DNA from: Hibiscus mutabilis
Lineage: Eukaryota > Streptophyta > Magnoliopsida > Malvales > Malvaceae
Assembly (NCBI GenBank): GCA_019671005.1
Contig: CM033745.1
Span: 19,334,921-19,398,920, forward strand
DNA: 64,000 nucleotides
Reading direction: 5' to 3'
Part shown: positions 47,542-58,809 of the stretch, one piece after another
How positions within the stretch are numbered: the first letter of the stretch is position 1
How the letters are laid out: every line of letters starts with the position of its first letter
Translations under genes and position numbers: made by a program
Notes under the pieces: generated by a model
Told to the model about the DNA's origin: nothing
The model's input: the letters and a program-made list of their open reading frames with translations, nothing else
Databases searched by the model: none

Positions 47542-50500
47542 ATGATTGACGATATGAATGATACCAGATCCAATCCTGGAGTGAATTTTGAATGCCCTGA
47601 GGTCTCAGAGGGAATTGAGGAAGAGAGAAAAGAAGTAAAAGTAGGAACAACGATTTCCTCAAAAACCAAGCACGAACTGATAACCCTACTTCGGGAATTC
47701 AAGGATGTTTTCACCTGGACTTATCAAGACATGCCAGGGTTGAATACCGATATAGTGGTGCACAAATTGCCAACAAAACTGGAGTGTAAACCAATACAGC
47801 AAAAACTGCGGAGAATGAGACCAGATATGTTGTTAAAGATCCGAGAAGAAGTAAAAAAACAGTTTGATGCTGGTTTCTTAGAGGTAGCCAAATACCCCGA
47901 GTGGGTTACAAACATTGTACCGGTACCAAAGAAGGACGGGAAAGTTCGTTTGTGTGTAGATTATAGGGATCTAAACAGAGCCAGCCCTAAAGACAACTTC
48001 CCCTTACCACATATTGACACGCTGGTTGACAACACTGCAGGACACTCGTGGTTTTCATTCATGGACGGCTTCTCAGGGTACAATCAGATAAAGATGGACT
48101 CTAACGACATGGAGAAAACTACGTTCATAACCATGTGGGGCACTTTTTGTTATCTGGTGATGTCGTTTGGGCTAAAGAGAACGCAGGGGCAACATACCAA
48201 AGAGCAATGGTGACTCTTTTCCATGACATGATGCACAAAGAAATAGAAGTATATGTGGACGACATGATTGCCAAATCCCGAACAGAGGAAGAGCACCTAC
48301 AGAACTTGAGAAAACTATTCCAAAGACTACGGAAGGACCAACTGAGGCTCAATCCTGCCAAGTGTACCTTCGCCGTTACTTCTGGAAAACTCCTAGGGGT
48401 TCATGGTAAACAGAAGAGGGTTTGAGATCGATCCAGATAAAGTGAAAGCCATCCAGGATCTCTCACCACCCCACACTCAGAAGGAAGTTCGCAGTTTCCT
48501 AGGGAGGTTGAATTATATCTCTCGTTTCATTTCCCAATTAACCGACCGATGTGACCCGGTCTTCAGACTTCTTAGAAAGAATAATCCTGGTGTGTGGGAT
48601 GAGGAATGTCAAAGAGCCCTAGAAAAAATAAAAAAGTACATGACAAATGCTCTAATTTTAGTTGCACCAGTACCAGATCGACCATTAATTCTCTACCTGA
48701 CAGTTTTTGAGAATTCAATGGGATGCGTATTGGGGCAACACGATGAGTCAAGAAAAAGAGAGCAAGCCATCTATTACCTAAGCAGGAAATTTAATGATTG
48801 CGAAACGCGGTACCCGCCAGTGTAGAAGTTGTGTTATGCTCTAGTTTGGGCTACCAAGCGGCTTAGACAGTATATGCTGTACCATACTACTTGGTTGATA
48901 TCCAAGCTAGACCCATTGAAGTTCTTAATGGAAGCGCCAGCACTAATAGGAAGGATGGCCCGATGGCAGATGCTCTTATTCGAATTCGATATTGTATACG
49001 TTAACCAGAAAGCCGTAAAGAGGAGTGCCGTAGCAGATTTCCTAGCTAGTCGTGCTTCGGAAGACTATGAGGCATTGAACTTTAATTTCCCAGACGAAGA
49101 CTTGATGTGCATTACAACCGAGGAAGAGGTTTCAGATGATAAATCATGGAAGCTTTACTTCAATGGAGCCTCTAACGCCCTCGGACATGGGATAGGAGCA
49201 GTGCTAATTTCTCCTGAGGACGTCTATTATCCTTTCACCAGCAGATTGGAATTCTTCTGCACTAACAATATAGCTGAATACGAAGCTTGCGTTATGGGAC
49301 TGAACTCAGCTATTGAGAGAAAGGTTAAGGAACTTCGAGTATTCGGAGATTCATCCTTAGTAATTTACCAATTGCGCGGGGAATGGGAAACCAGGGACCC
49401 GAAGTTGGTCAAATATTATGAATTGATTCAAGAGCTCACCAAAGAGTTCGAAAAGGTCAGCTTCAATTATCTGCCCCGAGAAGAAAATCAGATGGCAGAC
49501 GCCTTAGCGACCCTGGCATCCATGTTCAAAACAAACACCGGGGCAGAAATAAAGCCCATTGAGATGCAGACGTTCGAAAGGCCTGCTCATTGTTGTAATG
49601 TACAGGAAGAGATTGATGGAAACCCATGGTACTATGACATCTTGCAATATGTCAAGCTTCGAAAGTATCCAGAAGGGGCAAATGACAATGACAGAAAAAT
49701 ACTCAAAAAATGGCAACAAGATATGTCCTAGATGGAGAGATCCTATATAGGAGAAGTCATGATCAGACATTGCTGAGATGTGTGGATGCCCGGGAGGCGA
49801 AGGAGATTTTAGCCGAAGTACATGACGGGCTCTGTGGAACGCACGCCAACGGGCTGTCTATAGCCCGGAAAATTATGAGATATGGTTATTTCTGGTTGAC
49901 CGTGGAGGGAGATTGTATCGATTACGCCAGGAAATGCCACAAATGTGTGGCCTTTTGCGGCATAGGGCATGGACGTCATCGGGCAGATTCATCCGAAAGC
50001 TTCCAATGGACACTGTTTCATTTTGGTCGCCATAGACTATTTCACTAAATGGGTAGAGGTAGCGTCTTACGCCAACATCACAAGGACTACAGTATGTAAG
50101 TTCTTAAAGAAGGAAATTATTTGTCGATACGGATTGCCAAAAAGGGTCATCACCGACAATGCTTCCAATCTAAATAACAAAATGATGACGAACCTGTGCA
50201 CTCAATTCAGGATAACACACCATAATTCCACAGTCTATCGTCCTAAAATGAATGGAGCAGTGGAAGCAGCAAACAAGAACATAAAGAAGATCATAGCAAA
50301 GACGACGGATACCTACAGGGATTGGCATGAGAAGTTGCTGTTTGCCCTTTTCGCCTATAGGACGTCCATTCGCACATCAACGGGGGCAACACCCTACTCC
50401 TTGGTGTATGGTACTGAAGCAGTACTCCCTATCGAGGTAGAGATCCCGTCTCTCCGGGTCTTAAATAAAGTAAAATTGGAAGAAGCCGAATGGGTGCAGG

Positions 50501-50813
50501 CCATACTCGACCAGCTAAATCTCATCGATGAAAAGAGACTAAAGGCCATTTGTCAAGGTCAGATGTACCAAAAGAGATGATGGAGGCATACAACAAAAAG
50601 GTACGCCCAAGAGAATTCAAAGAAGGGGATCTGGTGCTCAAGAAAATCCTCCCAATTCAGAAAGATTCTCGAGGAAAGTGGATGCCCAACTGGAAAGGGC
50701 TGTACGTGGTAAAAAAGGCCTTCTCAGGAGGAGCCTTAATCCTAACAGAAATGGATGGAGATGAGCTGAAAAACCCTGTAAATTCTGATGTTGTTAAGAA
50801 ATACTATCTTTAA
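47542..50813 (+). pseudogene. Element B pol: RT, two RNase H domains, integrase, broken
   Basis: RT starts at ATG 47542 and has CVDYRDLNRASPKDNF, FMDGFSGYNQIKM and the catalytic YVDDMIAKS (about 48250-48276). The first RNase H reads LYLTVFENSMGCVLG, again without the usual aspartate. The archaeal-like RNase H reads LYFNGASN, so its first Asp is Asn here, then NNIAEYEACV, FGDSSLVIYQLRG and MADALA. The zinc-binding part (EVHDGLCGTHANG, CHKC) precedes integrase (DYFTKWVEV, ITDNASN, GAVEAANKN; MDGDELKNP near the end, stop at 50811). Breaks: a 2-nt insertion near 48175, a 1-nt insertion near 48395, CAG-to-TAG at 48823, a frameshift near 49720, and a deletion of about 65 nt near 49940. Confidence 0.9.
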
Positions 50814-51827
50814 AATAAAAATAATAATAAAAAAAACAAAAATGGAGAGCTCAGGGCGAAAACCCGAAATAGGGCGTCTTGAAGCAGAGGGAGGACCTGA
50901 GTTGAAAACCCGTAAAGGGCGGCTCGGGTAAATTGAAAAACTGAATATCCGAAGAGAAGGGTATCCCCATGAACATCATGAAGAGGGAGCTTCAGGCAAA
51001 AAAATTCTACGCCGGTTGACAGGATCATGTATCATTCATATCGGAGATAATGAGGGATCTTGTATTTTATACTTAACTTTTCTTCTTTCTCACGTGTGTC
51101 ATACCTCTTTTAAGATATCCCAAGCCCTTAATCGTAATAAAATCGTGTTTTTGAGCATCCATTTCTTGCCTTCTTGTTAATTTCAGGCAAATAAGCTAAC
51201 ATAGGCTTATTGTAAAACAAGAGATTTCTGAGCATTACTGTGATATAACCTTAAAAATGCAGGTGATTAAAGAAAATGATGTTAACTTCGCCCTCTAGCT
51301 CCCTACATAACGGCTGTTGATAGGGAAGGCGAAAAGCTTCAAACAACCGGATAGGATGACCAATGGCGTACGTCCTGCTTATTCAAGGAAAGCATGCGAG
51401 ATAACAAGAGAGATCTCCCGGGTGAAAACCCAGAAGGTCACCCCTAAAAAAAAAACTTTCTAAAGCGAAAACCCGAAAGGACACTTTAGAATCCCAAGTC
51501 GTAAATGGAGAAAAAGAAAGGTTGGAATGGTTGAACCCGACAGTGAAGTGGGGTATCGACGCCCGTGAAAAAGGAGAAAGTGAACAAAGAAATCGAATAA
51601 GGACCGAAGCAAGCCCACCAAGATATTGACACTCATGTATCATGAATAGTCAGACATCACTAGGATTAGGAGCATGTCAATTCATTTGTCATAGCATTTT
51701 GTTTTATCTTAGACAGGTGTCTGTGGATTCAAAGAGACATCGGTAGCCATCGTGGTGTGAATCCCAAATGTGAAGACAATGGTTCTACATACAAAAGGCC
51801 TATGTTTCCAAGCGCCTGCAGAGAGAG
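50814..51827 (+). other. Element B 3' untranslated region with four hairpin-like motifs
   Basis: Copies of GGGYGAAAACCCG-like sequence at 50854-50865, 50896-50912, 51420-51431 and 51463-51475, matching those of Element A in order. The copy at 51420 can pair GGGT with ACCC around a GAAA loop. No protein is encoded. Confidence 0.7.
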
Positions 51828-52600
51828 GTTCTATATAGGAAGAATCCTCCGCTCCGAGGCTTCAGAAGCTTAAAGTTTTGTATAGGAAGGACTTACAGCT
51901 CCAGGGTGAAGACTAGCAGTTCTATATAGGAAGAACTCCCAGCCGAAGGAATTCACCCATGATACACAAGGTTTTATATAGGGAAAACCTGTTGTGTTGA
52001 AAGCGAAGAGTCTTATATAGGAAGGGCTCTGAGCTTCACTGTCTTAGAGTAAAAGATTCTATATAGGAAGAATCCGTAGATCAAAGATTTCATAAGCTAA
52101 AAGTTCTATATAGGAAGGACTTACAGCTCCAGGGTGAAGACTAGCAGTTCTATATAGGAAGAACTCCCAGTCGAAGGAATTCACCCATGATACACAAGGT
52201 TTTATATAGGGAAAACCTGTGGTGTCGAAAGAGAAGAGTCCTATATAGGAAGGGCTCCGAGCTTTACTGTCTTAGAGTGAAAGGTTCTATATAGGAAGAA
52301 CCTGTAGCTTTGAGATTTCAGAAGCTAAAAGTTCTATATAGGAAGGACTGACAGCTCCAGGGTTTGAAGACTAGCAGTTCGGAAGAATCCATCAGCGACG
52401 CAAAAGGTTTTATATAGGAGAAACCAGCGTTGAATGCGAAGAGTTCTGTATAGGAAGGACTCCAAGCTTTACTGTCTTGAAGTGAAAAGTTCTATATAGG
52501 AGGGACTCATAACTCGAGGCTTCAGAGCGAAGGGTTCTATATAGGAAGAGCCTGTAGCTCCAAGATCGGAGGAGGAATAAGCTATATATAGGAAGAACTT
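51828..52600 (+). repeat. Tandem array in the Element B 3' untranslated region
   Basis: Units of about 40-50 bp, each with a TATATAGGAAG core. CTAGCAGTTC recurs at 51913 and 52141, giving a 228-bp higher-order period of five subunits, and a third copy starts near 52370. Same family as 15525-16475 in Element A (opposite strand), with fewer copies. Confidence 0.9.
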
Positions 52601-52734
52601 ACGAGCCTGAAGATTCAGTCGAGGAAGAACGAAGAGTTCCAGAAGAACATGTGTTTCCAAAGCTACAAACAGGGAAGTCGGATAAAAATGAGTGCTTATG
52701 AATCTTTGCTTTGTTCCCATTCCACGAGAACAAG

Positions 52735-52748
52735 CAAAGAGGGGCAAC
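52735..52748 (+). other. Element B polypurine tract
   Basis: AAAGAGGGGCAAC directly before the 3' LTR at 52749. Confidence 0.85.
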
Positions 52749-55700
52749 TGTAATCACTCATTTTTATCTGGTCTGTAAATACATATTAGTATAATTATTA
52801 GTATATTAGCGTTGCATGTATACATTGTATTATGTTATGCTATATGTTTATTATGTGCATGAGTGTTATTATTATATGGAAAGTGTGTAGTGTGTGCATG
52901 TATATTATAAACTATGTATGTATACGTATTAATAAGTAATACGGTGTATGTGTGTCACACATGTATCTATATTTAGTACGAGCGTATTTCTTTTTTAGGA
53001 TAATGTGTGTAGATGTTATGTTAATTATGTGTATTATTATATATGTATGTATGCTAGTATGTTATATTAATTAATGTTTGCATAGGTACATACGTATGTA
53101 TTATCATATGTGTATTATTATTATTAATTGTTGTTATAACTAATATTAATGTTATTATTATTGGGCTAATATAAGATGAAATCCAAAAACATATTAAACC
53201 CCAAATGAATAAATTACCAGTCCAAGTCCATTACATATTATAGGGTCTGAAATTATTAGTATTATTACAAGGCCTGATCAGGCCCAAACCAGCCAGCCCA
53301 TCCTAAGAAAACCCTAGCCCACATCAGATAATAGACTATTGACGCCATTCTTTCAATCTTGCGCAGCTGAACGAGGGCCCTTGGATCAGATCTAGATCCA
53401 ACGGCCACGATTGAAGCATAAGGACGCCTCATCTACCACGTGAAGTCCACGCGCGGGCTCGCGCGTGTGAGAAGTGCAAGAGCATTATCTTCTTCAGGCC
53501 ATGTTGCGTGATCCCAGGCCAGTGCATTATTTCTGAGGCCTCATCTCAGCCACCCGATCATCGAGCATTCCTAGCCGTTGGATCAGATCTGATCCAACGG
53601 GTAGGAACAATTATGGCGATAATAATCGCTTCACCTCCCGAGACGCCAGTCTGCGCAGACGAACGGTCACTTCCACCACGCCGCTCCCCATACCGGCCGT
53701 ACCAACCACCAAGTATGGCCGGGCATGCCAAAGAAAAACACAGAAAGGTATCAGAATCAGATCAAAATAAGAGATTATGTACTAGTCTAAAAAAGGGAAG
53801 CAGAGAGGATATATGTAATAGAGCAAAAAAACGAAAAGTCTCAGTTAAGTTGTAACCCACTTTTTCAGAAATACAAACAAGTCTCACCTTTTCGTTATTT
53901 CTCTCAAAAAAAAAACTTACAGAGATCATACAAAGGTATCCATCCATCTTGAATATTGCATGCATGCATGTATTTTAAAAGTAAGGAAGGGAAAGAAGAG
54001 TGAGGTTTTACCTTCGGAGGATAGTTCCTCTACCGGCAACAAGCCTTAATCTGGTGAGCCGGCTAAAAGGGGAAGGTGTTCCTTCGGTCTAGAAAAAAAA
54101 ACATATACGGTTTCTTGTTTTCTTTTCTTAGATCTAGGACGAAGGGGGGCTTTTTCTCCAAATCCAAGCTCAGATTCGAGTTTAGGGTGAAGTAAGGTTT
54201 ATTTCGGTGTTTTTTTTGGGTTTGCCGGTGCTGGCTAGCGGCGGTCGGTGGCGGAGAGAACGACGGTCGGTCGTCGGTTTCTGGGTTCATGGGATGAGGT
54301 TGAGAGAAAACGAGAGAGAAAACGTTTATTATAAAACGTATCGAATGAAAAAATAAGGAAAATTTGATTCTGGGCCGAAGAAAGAGTTTTTATAGGTGTT
54401 TTTATTTTGTGAAATGGGCAAATTACGTAATAAATCCTCCCGTGTTTTCGATATTTTCGTTTGTGTCTCGCCGCAGGGGATATTTACAACTCTGGTCCCC
54501 CATCGTATTTCAAAATCTTACAATCCAGTCCCTAAATTACATCGAATCAGTTTTTAAATGGTAAAATTACCCCTTTAACCATCCCTCGTTTTTAAATTTT
54601 TCACTTCAAGCCTGCCCCTTGGTCCAATTACAGTTTTGGTCCTTTTAGGTTCTGTTTAGTTTGCAATTTCGTCCTTAAATCGCATATTATTGTCTTTTAA
54701 TTTTTGTTTCTTATGTTTATTTCTTTCCATTGCAGTCATTTTTTTCATGTTTAAATATTTATCTTTTACATGTCTAGCATGTCCATATTGTTCTGTTGGT
54801 ATCGGTATGTGTTTTGTATAGTATGTTAATTTATAACCATATGATTCGTGTATTAAAATTGTTATACCGTGTTCCTACATTTAGTTTATTTTATCCATGT
54901 GTTGTTCACGTTTGTCTCGCGTGTTACGTTGTAGTTTAGGTTATATGTCATGTCGTGTGTTTACGTTTTTCTGATACTTTTGCTTCTTAGGTTATATGAT
55001 AGTGTGATATTGTTTATCTTACACAATGTTTTCATTCGTGCATGAAATTTGTGTCATGTTAAGCATTAAATATTAGTCTTATTCTAGTATGTTGTTTTAT
55101 TATTTTAGTATCATATTATGCCATGTGTAATTGTCATGTAGGTGATAATTGTAATTCATCTTTATATATAAGTGCTGGATGTAATTAATTTAGTTTTAGA
55201 AAGCACATTTTTATGTTTATATTCGTATTTTGCTATTTTATTTTTGGGACATATTACAATGTTTTTGTTCATACATTTTGCACTTCTATATTATTATGCT
55301 TATATCTTTTATGTTTTTGTAGTTCCACGCCTTTGTAAATATTTGTCTATAAGGTTCTTGTTAGGTTTGCATAATGAAATATAAAATGTCAATGCGGTGC
55401 CCTTTTATCCGAGCGTAAACGGGGCCAATATCAAGCGTAGTGATAGTGGTTGGGCGTTTACTCTCGGATAACGGGGTCTTTAAAATTTATTCGCAATTAT
55501 AACCGAATTTTAAATTAATCGTCACTTTAATCCAAAAAATTTAATATTAATAAAGCGGTAATTATTAAAGTACCAACTTTGGGCGGTGTGGGGGTGCTAA
55601 TCTTTCCCCATCCGTAACCGACTCCCAAACCCAACAGTTTTTAAATCTCTGGTTTTATGGTGTCTGGCCTACCTAAGTGGCCGGTGGCGACTCCAATTTT

Positions 55701-55806
55701 TAAATAAAAGCGGTTTTTTAAAACCCCATAGAATAAACATTTTATATCCGAAAAATTCACAAACACTTCGAAAACTCGTTTTTAGCGAAAAGGGGACATC
55801 GCTACA
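52749..55806 (+). repeat. Element B 3' LTR
   Basis: 3,058 bp, the most complete LTR of the family here. It carries the perfect 26-bp palindrome at 53575-53600. It contains the GC-rich GCCGGTGCTGGCTAGCGG segment (about 54225) that is replaced in the 5' copy, and a segment at 54686-54749 missing there. Confidence 0.95.
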
Positions 55807-55970
55807 AGTATATATTGGCAAGTGATGATGCTTATTATAATCAGATATAATTGGTCGACCAATAGGATGAGAGTGCACTATAAAAATGTAGCAAAATTCG
55901 TATCTGCGTGTGTCCTTCAGCTCCACATTAGTGTAGCAACTATTGTGTTGAGGGTAACCGAAGTGTATTA

Positions 55971-56195
55971 TGGTGAGAGCAGCAAGCACCATGGGATCTA
56001 ATTCATGGTGAGTGCAGCAAGCACCACGAGATCTAAGTCATGGTGAGTGCAGCAAGCACCATGAGATCCGCCTTATGGAGAGGGCAACAAGCTCCATAAG
56101 TATTGGTGGAGAGAGCAACAAGCTTCATCTATGAGTATTCGCATATCCGATGTGTTTATTATGGAGAGTGCAACAAGCTCCATGTGTATAGGGAT
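55971..56195 (+). repeat. Degenerate tandem units (GTGCAGCAAGCACCA-type) in the solo LTR
   Basis: About six units of 30-40 bp: ATGGTGAGTGCAGCAAGCACCATGAGATC, later drifting to ATGGAGAGTGCAACAAGCTCCAT. Individual units can fold, since GGTG... pairs with ...CACC. Located just right of the Element B insertion. Confidence 0.75.
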
Positions 56196-58600
56196 GGCGA
56201 AGCAACCATCCAGGTCACTTGAATGCCAATATATGAGATTACATGTATCATGGTTTTGAAAGGAAATTGTATATGGAATTTATACATGAGACTATATCTT
56301 GAGATATGCTTTGAATGCCTAAGCATGTGAAGCTTGCATTGTGATTTGCTTTGGTTTAAAGCATGAAATTACATGATACATGTGTAAAGAGTGTAATGAT
56401 TTTGCTTTAATGAGTTTTAAAGCATGAGATTTGTTAAGAGCATGATGAGAAAATGGTTTGATAAGAAAATGGTTTTCAATAGTGCATTGTTATGGTTTTG
56501 TTTTGAGCATCCTTCACTAAGCATATAACTTACACTCTCTTTTCTTAACAATGCAGAAAAGTAGTTTGTTCGGGCTGCAAGGAAACAAGAGAAGTGGTTC
56601 ATTCGACGCTCTAAGCTCAAGTATGGTTTTAACATTTCAATCATAATGGGATTGGCAATGGGTGGTTACCTTGATGTTTCAGGAATGTATGTTTGATGAA
56701 CTCCCTGGTTTGGCAAGTTTGTTTTGCCTTATTGAGATTGTAAATGGCCAATTACGTTTGGTTTATGCTTTGATATGGTTTGTGGTCTTTGGTTTGATGT
56801 GGTTTTAGGAAGCATGCTTATAGATTTCCCTTTTGAGTATGTGATCATGGTTTGTTGATGTTTCTGTTGTTAATGGTTGAGGATCGATCCCTAAATATGT
56901 TGCCTGTGTGTTAGAAGCATGCCTAGGGGTTTATAATTGGTTTACGGATTGTTCATCGAGTAAAAAATGACATTTTGTGCCCAGGCATATTGATACGGTT
57001 AAGCTGAAAAAGGTTTGGCGTATCAATACAGTATGTATCGTATCGATACGGTGAAAGAAGGAATTGGCAGTTTTAAGCTACTAGAATTTGGGTTTTGAAA
57101 TCACAAAGGATCGTATCGATATTGTGCTTGGGCGTATCGATACCCTGTTAATTAAAGTGGTTAATTGGCATCTTCTAAAGTTCTGAATCTTTGCGTTTTA
57201 GTCCTTGATTATTTTGTATGTGCAATTCAATGAGTTTGGATGGTTGAAATGAGTTGAAAATTTATGTGGTGGATTGAAACCTGACTAATTAAGAAAATGG
57301 TAACTTTAATTTCGAGTTAAGTCCCTGTTTAGTGATAGTTTTACAAAATGGTCCCTAAACGCTATTTGGGGCAATCAGATGTCGATTTGACGCCCAATCA
57401 TGTTGAGATTTTGTCCGTTGCTTTCTCTCTTGCTTAGGTTAACTATGTTGCATCTAGAAAAGATAAAAAGTAAAAAAAAGGTTGTTTATTGAAGTGAAAC
57501 TTTTAGGTTTTACTTCAGTATTCCCCGTGTGACTCGCTCGATTCGGTCTTGCGATTAGACTGGGTCAAGGGGGTTACAGATTGTATAGTGTTAATCAGTT
57601 AATGATATGCTAATCAAGGTTGAAATGTTATGAAGATGGTATAAAGGAATGTTATGCAAGGTGTAATGACATCGATTGATGAAAATGATATGCATGTTAT
57701 GTGTGAATGCTATGTAATTACTATGCATAATGGTTGAATTGTATGATAGTGATGTTAACTTGGCATGATAATAAACAAGGTTAAATAAAAAGTTGTGATA
57801 GCATACTTAGTTATGCAATGACAAGATAAAAGGTAAGCAAAATGAAATAGTATGATGGCATATTTGGATATACATTGAATTGAAATGTGAAATGAAATGA
57901 AAGTGAAAGAAAGGGAGCTAAAGCTCAAATATTAATGGTAAGTAATGCTTGCAAATGTTTATGAATTGAAATGAAAAGATACGAAACTATATATAAATCC
58001 TTGGATTTGAGTCAAGTTAGGACATAATTGGCATGCCATAGGATTCATTGAGCTCTTGTGTAGGAGGGACTACGGTCCAGGACAAATGAGTTCCTTATTT
58101 GGCGACATTAGGAGGTATGTGTTATGAAAGGCCATTGGCGACAGTAGGAGGGTTGACCATATTGTTAAATGTTTATTAGCGACAGTTGGGGATTCGAGTG
58201 TCCGAAAGTTGTCTAATTTCAAGGAATTGATTGAAATAATAATGATAAGATTATAAAGAACTTATAAGTGAATATAAATGATACTTATCTATGAAAATGA
58301 ATATGTTTCCACATTGTATGCTAATGACATTGAGGTAAATAAGATAACAAAATAAATGATAATGCTTATGGCCTTGAAAGAAATGCAATGGATTGTTTTG
58401 TGTGATTCTTAAAATGTTTATGAAAGATTGTTAAAATATTCTTAATAAGGAAAAAAGATATGATATTGATTGTTATGCTCGATCCTTGAAGTATATATGA
58501 AAGAAATTTATATGCTTATGAGTATGGAACAAATTAGGATAGTGAAATTAATGAAATTGCTTGTTGTATGATCTTTGACATGTTAATTGTGTATGCAAGG

Positions 58601-58809
58601 AAAAATATGGACTGTTTTGCAAGTTAAAATATGGACTATTTTGTAGATTAAAATGGATTGTTTTGTAGATTAAAATGGATTATTTTGTAAGTTAAATGTA
58701 GACTGTTTTGCAAGTTAAAATATAGACTGTTCTGTAGATCAAATTGGATTGTTTTGTAAGTGAAAAATGTGGAGTTTTTTGCAAGTAAAAATGTGGACTG
58801 TTTTGTGAA
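58601..58809 (+). repeat. Minisatellite, about 25-bp units
   Basis: Roughly eight diverged units of ATGGACTGTTTTGCAAGTTAAA type. Noncoding. Confidence 0.8.

Larger units (their letters stand above)
37618..55806 (+). mobile_element. Element B: Tat/Ogre-type Ty3/gypsy retrotransposon
   Basis: 18,189 bp, plus strand, with a perfect target-site duplication AGTAT (37613-37617 and 55807-55811). Same family and gene order as Element A but in opposite orientation, with 7.2 kb between them. LTRs are 3,027 and 3,058 bp. ORF1, gag-protease and pol are all broken by stops and small indels. Unlike A, it keeps the RT YVDD box. It lies inside a solo LTR. Confidence 0.95.
35997..57578 (+). mobile_element. 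Solo LTR (Tekay/Del-like), interrupted by Element B
   Basis: The start TGTAACGCCCCGATTTTGG (35997) and the end GGGGGTTACA (57578) are inverted ends typical of a plant gypsy LTR. Removing Element B leaves about 3.4 kb (1,621 + 1,767) with no coding domain. GATTG follows the right end; the left reads GATTGTAAC, so a 5-bp GATTG duplication exists only if it overlaps the LTR start. That terminus therefore remains ambiguous. It carries CGTATCGATACG-like palindromes at 56985-57145. Confidence 0.6.
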
